From positions 124,001-188,000 of the forward strand of contig QHBO01000017.1 in the NCBI GenBank assembly GCA_003243965.1: DNA of 64,000 nucleotides, given 5' to 3'. Source of the DNA: Chloroflexota bacterium. GTDB lineage: Bacteria; Chloroflexota; Limnocylindria; QHBO01. This document shows positions 1 to 8,442 of the stretch, in pieces. Numbering within the stretch: the first letter of the stretch is position 1; each line of letters begins with the position of its first letter. The notes beneath the pieces were generated by a model. That model made no database searches. It saw only the letters and a list, made by a program, of their open reading frames with translations, and was not told the origin of the DNA. The translations under genes and the position numbers were made by a program.

Positions 1-427
1 GCGCTCGCGCGACGAGCACCGCGTACTCCCGCTCGAGGGCGTAGCGCGGATGCATGACCCGCTGCGCCCATGGCCCGTCATTGGTCACCAGCATGAGGCC
101 CTCCGAATCGAGGTCCAGCCGCCCGGCCGGCCAGAGCCGCTCGGACCGATGCGGGACCAGCTCGATCACCGACGGATGACCGCGTTCCGAAGCGGCCGAC
201 GACAGGTAGCCCCGCGGCTTGTGGAGCGCGAGGTGCACTCTCGACTCCGCCTCACCGATCAGCCGTCCGTCGACTTCGACGCGATCGACCGAGGGATCAG
301 CGCTGTCCCCAAGCTGCGCGGTGCGCCCGTTGACCCGCACCCGGCCCGCGGTGAGGAGCGATTCCGCACGGCGTCGGGACGCGACGCCGGCCCGAGCCAG
401 CATCTTCTGCAGGCGCTCAGGGGCCAT
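1..427 (-). CDS. rluB: RluB-family 23S rRNA pseudouridine synthase, C-terminus cut by window edge
   Basis: The N-terminal ~142 codons are present and the rest lies left of the window. The start (ATG at 427-425) opens with an S4 RNA-binding domain (ERLQKMLARAGVASRR..., residues ~4-50). The pseudouridine synthase core follows, with the catalytic-Asp motif GRLDLDSEGLMLVTND. RluB/RsuA-family enzymes isomerise a uridine in rRNA. The start overlaps the scpB stop by 11 nt, the usual scpA-scpB-rluB arrangement. The choice of RluB rather than RsuA rests on that context. Confidence 0.9.
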   Translation of the reverse strand, partial: MAPERLQKMLARAGVASRRRAESLLTAGRVRVNGRTAQLGDSADPSVDRVEVDGRLIGEAESRVHLALHKPRGYLSSAASERGHPSVIELVPHRSERLWPAGRLDLDSEGLMLVTNDGPWAQRVMHPRYALEREYAVLVARA

Positions 428-980
428 CGGCCCGGTCCACGACCGCGGCGAGCGCGGCCACCTGGGCCGCCTCACCCTCGAGCCGCGGCAGCTCGTCGAT
501 CGAGGTCAGGCCGAAACGCTCGAGGAAGGCGAAGGTCGTGCCGAACAGGACCGGTCGCCCCGGGGTCTCGCGCCGCCCCACCTCGGCGATCAACCGGCGG
601 TGGAGCAGGGAGCGAATCACGTAGTCCGAATCGACGCCGCGGACGCGCTCGACATCGGCCCGCGTGCAGGGCTGGCGGTAAGCGATCACGGCCAGCGCCT
701 CCAGCGCGGCGGGCGTGAGGCGCGACTCCTCTCGCGCGGCATAGGCGGCGAGCTGCTCCCCCACCTCCGGCGCGGTGACCAGCTGCCACGCGGTATCGAG
801 GCGCTGCAGGCGGATGCCACGCCCCGCCGACGACAGCTCGTCGCCAAGCGCGGCGAGTGTCGCCTCCGCCTGGAGACCCGGAATCGAGGCCAGCTGGGCA
901 AGCTCGGCGGTCTGCAGCGGACGCTCGGCAATGAACAGCACCGCCTCGAACAGCGCCTCCAGCTCGGTCTGGGCGCTCAT
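417..980 (-). CDS. scpB: Segregation and condensation protein B
   Basis: 187 aa, normal length for ScpB. It carries two winged-helix domains; the N-terminal part (ELEALFEAVLFIAERPLQ) and the ALAVIAYRQPCTRADVERVRG segment are typical of the family. ScpB dimerises and binds the ScpA kleisin in the SMC condensin-like complex that organises the chromosome. Its ATG overlaps the scpA stop as ATGA (977-980), so the two subunits are probably translationally coupled. Confidence 0.95.
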   Translation of the reverse strand: MSAQTELEALFEAVLFIAERPLQTAELAQLASIPGLQAEATLAALGDELSSAGRGIRLQRLDTAWQLVTAPEVGEQLAAYAAREESRLTPAALEALAVIAYRQPCTRADVERVRGVDSDYVIRSLLHRRLIAEVGRRETPGRPVLFGTTFAFLERFGLTSIDELPRLEGEAAQVAALAAVVDRADGP

Positions 981-1771
981 CCCGTGCCCGTCTTCACCCG
1001 CTCCACCACGATCGGACCGAAGACCGATGTCTGTTCAGCGCGTGCCTGTCGGCGGCGTATCAGCTCCAGCGCGGCAAGAAACGTGACGGTCACCTCGGTG
1101 CGCGACCGGCAGGCTCCGAGGATCGACTGCAGCACCAGGCGTGGAGTCGCGGACAGCGCAGCGTGCAGCACCCGCATCTGCTCGGCGATCGTCACCTCGC
1201 GAGCGACGATGGTGGGCGGTTCATCGACCGGTTCGCTGATGGCCGCCAGACGGCTGAGGGCCTCCACCAGCAGCGTCGCGGGGACCGGATCGCCGCGACG
1301 CAGCGGCAGATCGCTCTCTCGTGGCTCTCGCCGCAGGAGCGGCGCCGTTCCATCCCGGGCCGCGAGCAGCCTGGCCGCGTCACGCAGCGCGCGGTACTCG
1401 ATCAGCCGCCGCCGCAGCTCCTGCTCATCGGGTTCCGCCGCCTCTGACGGCTCCGCGGGGAGTGGTTCGGCGGGCAGCAGTCGCCGCGACTTCAGGAGGA
1501 TCAGCTGAGCGGCGACCGCGACGAACTCCGACAGGCGCTCCGGGCTCACCGGGTTCGCCGCCAGGTGCGCGACATAGGCGTCCGCGACCTCCGCGAGCGG
1601 CACGGTCAGCACGTCCAGCTCGCGGGCCTCGATCAGGTGCAGCAGGAGCTGCAGGGGCCCGGCGAACATCTCCAGCTGGATCTCGAAGTCGTCCTCCTCG
1701 AGATGCCCGAACCCCGTCGGGAGTCCGCTCGACTCGGCCTCCGAGACAATCGGGATGGGCTGCAGCGACAT
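977..1771 (-). CDS. scpA: Segregation and condensation protein A (kleisin)
   Basis: 264 aa. The kleisin N-terminus (FEIQLEMFAGPLQLLLHLIE) and the EFVAVAAQLILLKSRRLLP segment are clear ScpA signatures. The C-terminal winged helix contains TFLAALELIRRRQ. ScpA bridges SMC heads and binds ScpB. It lies 2 nt downstream of the HD-domain gene and overlaps scpB by 4 nt, so transcription comes from the upstream operon. The first ~30 residues are variable. Confidence 0.95.
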   Translation of the reverse strand: MSLQPIPIVSEAESSGLPTGFGHLEEDDFEIQLEMFAGPLQLLLHLIEARELDVLTVPLAEVADAYVAHLAANPVSPERLSEFVAVAAQLILLKSRRLLPAEPLPAEPSEAAEPDEQELRRRLIEYRALRDAARLLAARDGTAPLLRREPRESDLPLRRGDPVPATLLVEALSRLAAISEPVDEPPTIVAREVTIAEQMRVLHAALSATPRLVLQSILGACRSRTEVTVTFLAALELIRRRQARAEQTSVFGPIVVERVKTGTG

Positions 1772-1773
1772 GC

Positions 1774-2259
1774 TCAGGACGCCTCGTCGGCCCGCCGCAG
1801 GGCCGCTGCCAGCCGGGCATCGTCAGGCTCCACGTCTCCGGCGATGAACCGACCGCAGCGCTCGGTGCAGCCCGCGCGCCGCGCGGCAACTGCCGAGAGC
1901 CGGTCATGGGTCAGGTAGAGATGGAACGGGTAGCGCCACGATGACGCGTCCGAGGATGCCAGGCGTCGCAGCAGGCCCGGGGCGAGGGCCTCGAGCAGAA
2001 CCCCGCCGACCCGGTGCCAGAGCCGCATCCGATCACCCTTCGCCACGTCGTGCAGCAGCGCGGCCGCGAGCAGGTCACGATCCTCGAGTCCGGCCCTCCG
2101 GAGCCGGGCCGCGACATCCAGCGCGTGGCGCCGATCGGCGACCGGCATCGAGGCGAACAGACCCCATGCCGACTCCGGCAGCATCCGCCGGACGAGCGCC
2201 TCGTCATCGGGGCCGACCCGGGCGGTGAGGTGGCCGATCAGCTGGGCGACCCTATGCAC
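1774..2259 (-). CDS. Small HD-domain protein
   Basis: 161 aa. A central LLAAALLHDVAKGD motif (residues ~64-77) is the His-Asp pair of the HD metal-dependent phosphohydrolase superfamily, and other conserved His residues (HLYLTHD) are present. The substrate cannot be told from sequence. Similar short HD proteins in Gram-positive-type genomes are annotated only at family level. It overlaps the upstream M50 protease gene by 8 nt and is followed 2 nt later by scpA, so it belongs to the same transcript. The C-terminal ~30 residues are Ala/Arg rich. Confidence 0.75.
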   Translation of the reverse strand: MHRVAQLIGHLTARVGPDDEALVRRMLPESAWGLFASMPVADRRHALDVAARLRRAGLEDRDLLAAALLHDVAKGDRMRLWHRVGGVLLEALAPGLLRRLASSDASSWRYPFHLYLTHDRLSAVAARRAGCTERCGRFIAGDVEPDDARLAAALRRADEAS

Positions 2260-2881
2260 CGATGAACAGCCTGGTCAACAGCCCGGCGAGGGCAAAGAGC
2301 CAACCGATCGGGCCACCGGACGGCTCGAGCATGCTGACCAGGATCAGGCCCAGCAGCAGCAGCGTTCCGTACTGCGCGTAGCGCTGCATCGCAAACGCCT
2401 GGCGGGGCGGAACGAAGGCGAGCACCACGTTGTAGCCGTCGAGCGGCGGAATGGGCAGCAGGTTGAAGAGGCCGAGCACCACGTTGAAGAGCACCACGTT
2501 GCCGACGATCTGGTCGACCAGACCGAACGTGCTGTCGCCCAACCGCAGCGCGCGGAAGACGATCGCGAACACGAGCGCGACCACCACGTTGGCGACCGGT
2601 CCCGCGGCGGCGACGATTGCCATCCCCGAGCGTCCGGGTCGCAGGGCATATGGATTGACCGGCACGGGACGCCCCCAGCCGAAGCCTGCCAGCAGGAAGG
2701 CAAGCGCCCCCAGTGGATCGATGTGTCGCACCGGGTTGAGCGAGACGCGGCCCAGTGCGCGCGGCCGGTGATCGCCCAGCTGATCGGCGATGAGCGCATG
2801 GCTGAACTCATGGAACGTGATCCCGATCACCAGTGCCAGACCGATGGCCAGGATGACCGGCGGCGAGCTGTTGAACAGCAC
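2252..2881 (-). CDS. Site-2 protease family membrane metalloprotease (M50)
   Basis: 209 aa, nearly all membrane. Helix 1 carries the zinc motif HEFSH (residues 24-28), and the third zinc ligand is in NLLPIPPLDGYNV (residues 140-152, Asp148). There is no PDZ domain, so this is the short B-class type found next to scpA in many Gram-positive-type genomes. Members cleave transmembrane segments; the substrate is unknown. The start abuts the PNP stop (2882) with no gap. Confidence is high for the family and low for the role. Confidence 0.9.
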   Translation of the reverse strand: MLFNSSPPVILAIGLALVIGITFHEFSHALIADQLGDHRPRALGRVSLNPVRHIDPLGALAFLLAGFGWGRPVPVNPYALRPGRSGMAIVAAAGPVANVVVALVFAIVFRALRLGDSTFGLVDQIVGNVVLFNVVLGLFNLLPIPPLDGYNVVLAFVPPRQAFAMQRYAQYGTLLLLGLILVSMLEPSGGPIGWLFALAGLLTRLFIGA

Positions 2882-3769
2882 CTACCCGATCTCCGGCAGC
2901 AGCTCGTCGAGCAGACGAATGAGCTTGGCCGCGCCGATGCGGCCGACCGCGAGCACCTCTTCGTGGGTCACCTCGTGGTCGACGTCCGCCGTCGCCTTGT
3001 TGGTGACCAGCGACAGGGCGAGCACTCGGCTGCCGGCATGGCGGGCGACCAGCACCTCGGGCACCGTGGACATGCCCACCGCGTCCGCGCCGAAGCCGCG
3101 GAGCATGCGCATCTCGGCGCGCGTTTCGTAGTTTGGGCCGGCGAGCATGACGTAAACCCCCTCCCGAAGGTCGAGGCTGATCTGTCGCGCGGCACGCCGG
3201 GCAGCCGACTGCAGCTGACCGTCGAACGCATCGGCCATCGGCACGAATCGCGGGCCAAGCTGATCCACGTTCGGGCCGGTCAGCGGGTTGTCGCCGGACA
3301 GGTTGATGGTGTCTGTGATCAGCATCACGTCGCCGGGCTCGAAGGTGGGATTCAGCGCTCCGGACGCGTTGGTGAGGACCACCGCGATCACCCCGGTCCG
3401 GAAGCAGGCACGCAGCAGGATGGTCACCTCGCGCTGCGAGTAGCCCTCGTAGGGATGCACCCGCCCCGACAGGACCAGGATCGACCGACCCCGGGCCAGA
3501 CCGATCACCAGCTCGCCGGCATGGCCGGCCACCCGGGCGGCGGGAACGCCGGGGATCTCGTCGTACGGAATGCGCACCCGAGGCTCGGCGTCGAGCAGGC
3601 CGCTGACCGCGCCCAGGCCGGAGCCGAGCACGATCGCCAGCATCGGCTGGTCGAGTCGAGGCTCATCGGCGAGCCGGGCGCGGATCGCGTTCGCCGCGGC
3701 CTCGATGCGGCGCTCCAGCTCCTCGCCGTACACCCCGTCGGCAAGGGCGGCGAGGCGGCCAGCGGCCAC
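2882..3769 (-). CDS. Purine-nucleoside phosphorylase (class I, trimeric type)
   Basis: 295 aa. Phosphate-binding GSGLG (in LAIVLGSGLGAVSG), LSGRVHPYEGYS, VLTNASGALNP and the LAGPNYETRAEMRM purine-site segment identify a PunA/DeoD2-type enzyme. It splits inosine/guanosine with phosphate into base plus ribose-1-phosphate (purine salvage). The VGMSTVPE motif and a following Asn (VTNKA) match the 6-oxopurine-specific class. The start directly abuts the upstream PH-domain gene (stop at 3770). A PNP next to a xerD-type gene is a familiar order. Confidence 0.92.
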   Translation of the reverse strand: MAAGRLAALADGVYGEELERRIEAAANAIRARLADEPRLDQPMLAIVLGSGLGAVSGLLDAEPRVRIPYDEIPGVPAARVAGHAGELVIGLARGRSILVLSGRVHPYEGYSQREVTILLRACFRTGVIAVVLTNASGALNPTFEPGDVMLITDTINLSGDNPLTGPNVDQLGPRFVPMADAFDGQLQSAARRAARQISLDLREGVYVMLAGPNYETRAEMRMLRGFGADAVGMSTVPEVLVARHAGSRVLALSLVTNKATADVDHEVTHEEVLAVGRIGAAKLIRLLDELLPEIG

Positions 3770-4573
3770 CTACATCCGCTCCAGCAGCTGCCGCTTCTTC
3801 GCCTCGTACTCGTCGGCCGTGATCAGCCCCTTGTCGCGCAGCGCCGCCAGCCGCTCGAGGGTCGCCGCCAGTTCGTCGGCGAGCTGCGAGGAGGAGGTCG
3901 GTGAACGGGATGCGGTCTCGACAGGCGGTGCGGAGGGCGTTGGATCGGCGGCCAGCGTGGAGCGGATCTCCGAGACCCGTGCGCTCCCGGCGCGCGGAGG
4001 CATCGCCTCCGGACGCTGCATCGGCGGAGGGAGGCTCGGTCGGCGGGAGGGCGGCGGGGCCAGATCCGGACGCTCCAGCAGCTCCTTCTGGTTGAGCATC
4101 GCGATCTTGAACTTCACCGGGTCCGCGATCATCGGAAAATCCTCGATGCCACCCGACTCGTCGGCGGCGGTCAGGATGTCGAGGTGGCCGTAGTCGAAGA
4201 TCCGGCCCAACCAGCTCTGGGTCAGGTGGGCGTCGTTCACCTTCTCGAGGCTCGAGTCGCTCATGACCTTGTTGAGGACGCCCTCAGACTTGATGATCCG
4301 GCGTGTGGTGACCAGGTACTCCTGGTTGCGCCAGCCCCAGACCACCAGGCCGACGCGCCCGGCGGCGGCGAGGAGCAGCACCAGCCCGGCGATGCCGAGC
4401 ACGTTCGAGAGCGTCGCCTCGAGCTTGTTGGTCCCGACCCAGATCAGCATGGCCAGGGCCGCCACCGCAACGACGATCCACAGCCACGTCGAGGCCAGCA
4501 CGGCGAACCAGTGCTGCCGGCTCTCGAAGACAACCTCCTCGCCCCGCGAGAGGAGGTTCCTGGCGTAGCTCAT
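3770..4573 (-). CDS. Membrane PH-domain protein with C-terminal SHOCT motif
   Basis: 267 aa. Two hydrophobic helices (about residues 24-42 and 55-78) are followed by a bacterial PH-like (bPH2) domain with YLVTTRRIIKSEGVL and SLEKVNDAHLTQSWLGR. A Pro/Ala-rich linker (~170-230) leads to a C-terminal SHOCT helix pair (LAALRDKGLITADEYEAKK). SHOCT motifs are short oligomerisation modules. The biological role is unknown. A GGAG sits 5 nt before the ATG, a normal Shine-Dalgarno. The gene lies 11 nt after the recombinase gene. Confidence 0.8.
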   Translation of the reverse strand: MSYARNLLSRGEEVVFESRQHWFAVLASTWLWIVVAVAALAMLIWVGTNKLEATLSNVLGIAGLVLLLAAAGRVGLVVWGWRNQEYLVTTRRIIKSEGVLNKVMSDSSLEKVNDAHLTQSWLGRIFDYGHLDILTAADESGGIEDFPMIADPVKFKIAMLNQKELLERPDLAPPPSRRPSLPPPMQRPEAMPPRAGSARVSEIRSTLAADPTPSAPPVETASRSPTSSSQLADELAATLERLAALRDKGLITADEYEAKKRQLLERM

Positions 4574-4584
4574 CGTGGCTCCGG

Positions 4585-5493
4585 TTACGCTCGTGGGTGC
4601 GCCCGCGTGTAAACCTCACGGAGTCGCTCGCCGGTGAGGTGAGTGTAGAGCTGGGTGGTGCTGATGCTAGCATGGCCGAGCAGCGCCTGGACCACCCGCA
4701 GGTCGGCGCCACCCTCGAGCAGGTGGGTGGCGAACGAGTGCCGGAAGGTGTGTGGCGTCACGCGCTCCGAGAGGCCCGCTGCGACGCTCCAGCGACGCAC
4801 CATTCGCCAGACCGATTCGCGGGTCAGGCGCGCGCCGCGTTGGTTCACGAAGACGGCAGCGGTCGGTCGATCCGCGGTCCATGCCGCCCGCGGTCCGGTC
4901 AGATACCGATGCAGCCGGTCGCGGGCGATCTCGCCGATCGGCACCCGACGCTCTCGATTTCCCTTGCCGATGACGCGCACCTGCAGGTGCGCAAGGTCGA
5001 GTCGAGCCCTATCCAGGCCCACCAGCTCGCTGACGCGCAGCCCGGCGGCGTACAGCAGCTCCAGGATGGCGCCGTCGCGCAGGCCCACGGGATCCTGGCC
5101 GGGGGCGGCGAGGATCCGCTCCACCTGGTCGGTGGCCAGCACGTCCGGCAGGTGGCTGCCCGCGCGCGGCGATTCCATCAGGCCTGCCACATCCCTCCCG
5201 GCGAGACCCTCACGGAGCGCAAAGCCGTAGAAGCTCCGAATGGCCGCCACCTTGCGCGCCTGTGTCGTGGGCCGCCGGCCCGCCGCCTGCAGCTGTGCCA
5301 CAAAGTCGTTCGCCGGACCAGGATCGTTGCGCCATGATCGTCCGGCCTGATCGGCGAACTGGCGCAGGTCCCGACGATACGCGGCAATCGTGAGTGGCGA
5401 CAGGCCGCGCTCAACCCGCAGCTCCAGCAGGAAGCTCTCGATCGCGGAGCGCAGCGCCGGATCGCCGCTCAGCGGGCGCTCGCCGGGTACCAC
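4585..5493 (-). CDS. xerD: XerD-type tyrosine recombinase
   Basis: 302 aa from a GTG at 5493, chosen because upstream codons in this frame lie inside recN, which ends at 5510, and because ~300 aa is the Xer length. A SAM-like core-binding domain (FLLELRVERGLSPLTIAAYRRDL) precedes the catalytic domain. Catalytic residues are visible: Arg in LYAAGLRVSELVGL, Lys in VIGKGNRERRVP, the HTFRH box, His in LLGHASISTTQLYTH and the nucleophile Tyr in the same stretch. Xer proteins resolve chromosome dimers at dif with FtsK. A second Xer gene sits at 38.5-39.5 kb. The D rather than C label rests on the neighbours. Confidence 0.85.
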   Translation of the reverse strand: MVPGERPLSGDPALRSAIESFLLELRVERGLSPLTIAAYRRDLRQFADQAGRSWRNDPGPANDFVAQLQAAGRRPTTQARKVAAIRSFYGFALREGLAGRDVAGLMESPRAGSHLPDVLATDQVERILAAPGQDPVGLRDGAILELLYAAGLRVSELVGLDRARLDLAHLQVRVIGKGNRERRVPIGEIARDRLHRYLTGPRAAWTADRPTAAVFVNQRGARLTRESVWRMVRRWSVAAGLSERVTPHTFRHSFATHLLEGGADLRVVQALLGHASISTTQLYTHLTGERLREVYTRAHPRA

Positions 5494-5509
5494 GGTCGCC
5501 TTCGGCCGG

Positions 5510-7192
5510 TCATCCCGCCCCCCGCACCGCCGCGGACGTCGCGGCTTCGCGCAGCAGCGCTCGGGCGACGGCCTGCGCCTCGGTGCCGGCCCGTAGCCCG
5601 GCGAGCATCGACGCCAGTTCCGCGGCGCGCTCGCCGCCCTCCAGCCGTCGGACGGCCGTGAACGTGCGCCCCGCTTCGACGCGCTTCTCGACATGCAGAT
5701 GAGCGTCTGCGTAGGCGGCCACCTGCGCCAGGTGGGTGACGCACAGCACCTGGTGGTAGGCGGCCAGCCGGCGAAGTCGCTCCCCGAGCGCCACGCCGTG
5801 CCGACCGCCCACCCCCGCGTCGACCTCGTCGAAGATCAGCAGCGGCGTCTCGTCCGCCGCGGCCAGGACCACCTTCAGCGCGAGCGACACCCGGCTCGAC
5901 TCGCCGCCGGATGCGATACGCGCCAATGGTCGCGGCGGCTCGCCGGGGTTCGGGGCGAAGGTGAAGACGACCCGGTCACCGCCGGTCGCGCCGAGCTCCG
6001 CGGGCTCGACCTCGATGTCGAACGCGTTGTCGGGCAGCCCGAGCGGCGGGAGCTCAGCGTTCACCTGCGCGCGAAGCAGTCTCGCCGCCTCGGCACGGGC
6101 CGTGGAGAGCCGAGACGCCGCGTCCACCAGCGCGTGGTGATGCGCATCGGCGTCTCGACGCAGCCGGTCGCGTTCGGTGGCCTGCGCCTCGAGCAGCCGA
6201 AGCTCGTCCGTTGCCTCGATGCCGCAGGCGATCACCGCGGCCAGCGTGCCGCCGTACTTCCGCAGCAGGTCGTAGATGAGCGCGAGCCGCTCCTCCGCGG
6301 CTGCACGCTGACCCGGATCCAGCTCCACGCGGTCCAGCTGCCGCTCGATCTCACGGGCCAGCTCCTCCGCCTCGATCGCAAGCTCGGTCGCCCGCTCTCC
6401 GAGCGGAGCGAAGCGCGCGTCGTGGGCAGCCGAGGCCCCGAGCGCGACCGATGCACCGCGCAGGGCGTCGAGGCCGCTTCCCTCCCCGCTCAGCAGCTGC
6501 TGCGCGCGCTGCGCCGCAGACAGGATTGCCTCCGCGTGCTGCGCGCTGCGCAGGCGTTCCTCCAGCTCCTGCAGCTCACCCTCGCGGAGCGCGGCTCGGC
6601 CGATCTCGTCCGCCTGGTAGCGGAGCAGCTCCCGGCGCCGGTCCAGCTCGGCGGGGTCGGTGACCATCTCCGCGGCGCGGGCCAGCGTTGCGCGCCGCGC
6701 CTCGAAGGCGCGCCGAACCTCGGACACCAGCTCGCGATGTGCGGCGAAGCGGTCCAGCAGCGCCAGCTGGCGCTCCGGCGCAAGAAGCCGCTGCTGCTCA
6801 TGCTGGCCATGGATCTCCGCGAGCCGGGTGCCTAGCATGGCCAGGCTTCCCACGGTTACGGCGCGGCGGTTCACGCGGACCACCGATCGGCCGTCGGCGG
6901 CCAGCTCTCGGCTGACGATGACGGTGCCTTCGCCCTCGGCCACCAGGTCGTCAAGGGGAGCGTCCGGTTCGCGCTCCACGCCCTCGAACACCGCCTCGAC
7001 CCTGGCCGCGTCCGCTCCGCGCCGAATCAGGTCCGCGGTCGCGCGGGCGCCGAGCGCGAGCGCCATCGCGTCGACCACCAGCGACTTACCGGCTCCGGTC
7101 TCACCGGTGAGCACGGTGAAGCGCTGATCCAACGCGAGGCGAACCGACTCGACGACCGCCAGGTTCTCGACCGTCAGCTCGATGAGGGCCAT
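5510..7192 (-). CDS. recN: DNA repair protein RecN
   Basis: 560 aa, the standard length. It is an SMC-like ATPase: Walker A LTGETGAGKSLVVDA near residue 30, the RecN motif EIHGQHEQQRLL, a central coiled coil (~residues 160-370), the ABC signature IASGGESSRVSLALK and Walker B LLIFDEVDAGVGG. RecN acts early in double-strand-break repair. The gene follows nadK by 3 nt, in the classical tlyA-nadK-recN cluster. Confidence 0.97.
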   Translation of the reverse strand: MALIELTVENLAVVESVRLALDQRFTVLTGETGAGKSLVVDAMALALGARATADLIRRGADAARVEAVFEGVEREPDAPLDDLVAEGEGTVIVSRELAADGRSVVRVNRRAVTVGSLAMLGTRLAEIHGQHEQQRLLAPERQLALLDRFAAHRELVSEVRRAFEARRATLARAAEMVTDPAELDRRRELLRYQADEIGRAALREGELQELEERLRSAQHAEAILSAAQRAQQLLSGEGSGLDALRGASVALGASAAHDARFAPLGERATELAIEAEELAREIERQLDRVELDPGQRAAAEERLALIYDLLRKYGGTLAAVIACGIEATDELRLLEAQATERDRLRRDADAHHHALVDAASRLSTARAEAARLLRAQVNAELPPLGLPDNAFDIEVEPAELGATGGDRVVFTFAPNPGEPPRPLARIASGGESSRVSLALKVVLAAADETPLLIFDEVDAGVGGRHGVALGERLRRLAAYHQVLCVTHLAQVAAYADAHLHVEKRVEAGRTFTAVRRLEGGERAAELASMLAGLRAGTEAQAVARALLREAATSAAVRGAG

Positions 7193-7195
7193 CGG

Positions 7196-8032
7196 CTAGT
7201 ACGGCAGCAGCGAGGCCTTGGTGCGCAGCAGCTCGTAGAACGAGGCGCCCCCATTCGGCTCGATGAAGCGGAAGGGCTGCTCGAGCGCGCGGACCTCGAC
7301 GCGATCGCCGACCTCGAGCCGACGGTCCCATTGGCCGTCGATCGAGAGGACGGCGGCATCGGACGCCTGGCGCACCGTGAGGCTGACGACGTGGCTCTCG
7401 CCGGTCACCACGCTGCGCAACGGCGACAGATAGGCCGCGATCGGGGTGATGATCATGTTGCGGAGGCGTGGCTCGAGCACCGCGCCCCCGGCCGAGAAGG
7501 AGTACGCCGTCGAGCCGGTGGGGGTCGCCACCACCACGCCGTCGGCCACATATGTCGCGAGGTGACTACCACTCACCTCGACCTCCACCTGGATCATGCG
7601 CACCCGGGTGCCGCGTGCGACGACGACCTCGTTGAGGGATGCGTGGCGCTCGGTGGAGCCGTCGGCGGCGCACACCGTCGCCTCGACGCGGAGCCGCTCT
7701 TCGACGACGAAGTCGCCGTCGGCGACGCGGTCCAATGTCCGCTCCAGCTCGCCGCTCTCGACCTTTGCGAGGAATCCGACACGCCCCAGGTTGACCCCGA
7801 GCGCCGGCACGCCCGAATCCCCCATCGCGCGCGCCGCGCGCAGAAAGGTGCCATCCCCGCCAAGAACGCAGACCAGGTCCGAGGCCGGGCACTGAGCCTG
7901 TATCGACTCCGCGTCGTCAGCGATCGTGTCCCAGGCATCGAGATCCCGACGCGCGCACCACGCCCGCGCTCGCGCCAGCACGGCCGGCGCCTCGGCGTTG
8001 AACGGGTTGCGGATGAACCCGATCCGCCTCAT
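7196..8032 (-). CDS. nadK: NAD kinase
   Basis: 278 aa. It has the kinase motif LGGDGTFLRAARAM (GGDGT at 58-62), the LNEVVVARG segment and the NAD-binding GVVVATPTGSTAYSFSAGG. It phosphorylates NAD to NADP using ATP or polyphosphate. The ATG overlaps the stop of the ribbon-helix-helix gene by 4 nt and recN begins 3 nt downstream, so the three genes form one transcription unit. Confidence 0.96.
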   Translation of the reverse strand: MRRIGFIRNPFNAEAPAVLARARAWCARRDLDAWDTIADDAESIQAQCPASDLVCVLGGDGTFLRAARAMGDSGVPALGVNLGRVGFLAKVESGELERTLDRVADGDFVVEERLRVEATVCAADGSTERHASLNEVVVARGTRVRMIQVEVEVSGSHLATYVADGVVVATPTGSTAYSFSAGGAVLEPRLRNMIITPIAAYLSPLRSVVTGESHVVSLTVRQASDAAVLSIDGQWDRRLEVGDRVEVRALEQPFRFIEPNGGASFYELLRTKASLLPY

Positions 8033-8403
8033 GCCGAGGCGCGTCCCGGGGCTGCATCGCCGGATGGCCCGAGCCGCTCCGCGATCTCATCGACCTTGCG
8101 ACGCAGGGCTGCGAGCTCGGCGGCGATCTCCGGCTGCTCGCCGGCTCCCACCGTCGGGCGGTCGAGACCGGCCGAGATCAGGGACCGCATCAGGCCCGAG
8201 GGCGTGACGCCGCGCGCGTTGGCGACCGCATCGACGCGCTCGAGCAGCGCGTCGGGCATTCGGATCGACACGATCTGGCGCATCGTCGCCGAGGCCTGAT
8301 CCGCTTCGTGCGCAGTCGCCTGGTCGAGGCCAGCCCATGCGCGCAGCTGTTCGGACGCGGCTGCGGCGCGCTTCGTCATCGGCTGACTCTCATGGGGCGT
8401 CAT
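8029..8403 (-). CDS. Ribbon-helix-helix DNA-binding protein
   Basis: 124 aa. A central RHH (CopG/Arc-like) domain at residues ~42-80 contains the beta strand RQIVSIRMP, helix DALLERVDAVANARG and helix TPSGLMRSLISAGL. The C-terminus (PEIAAELAALRRKVDEIAER) is a predicted coiled coil. It could start at residue 1 or at Met9. Its place between tlyA and nadK-recN is the slot that argR holds in Bacillus-type genomes, so it may regulate this operon; that is inference. No toxin partner is adjacent. Confidence 0.75.
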   Translation of the reverse strand: MTPHESQPMTKRAAAASEQLRAWAGLDQATAHEADQASATMRQIVSIRMPDALLERVDAVANARGVTPSGLMRSLISAGLDRPTVGAGEQPEIAAELAALRRKVDEIAERLGPSGDAAPGRASA

Positions 8404-8442
8404 CGTAGTACGCGCGTTGGACGTCCGCGGCGATCGGGCGCA

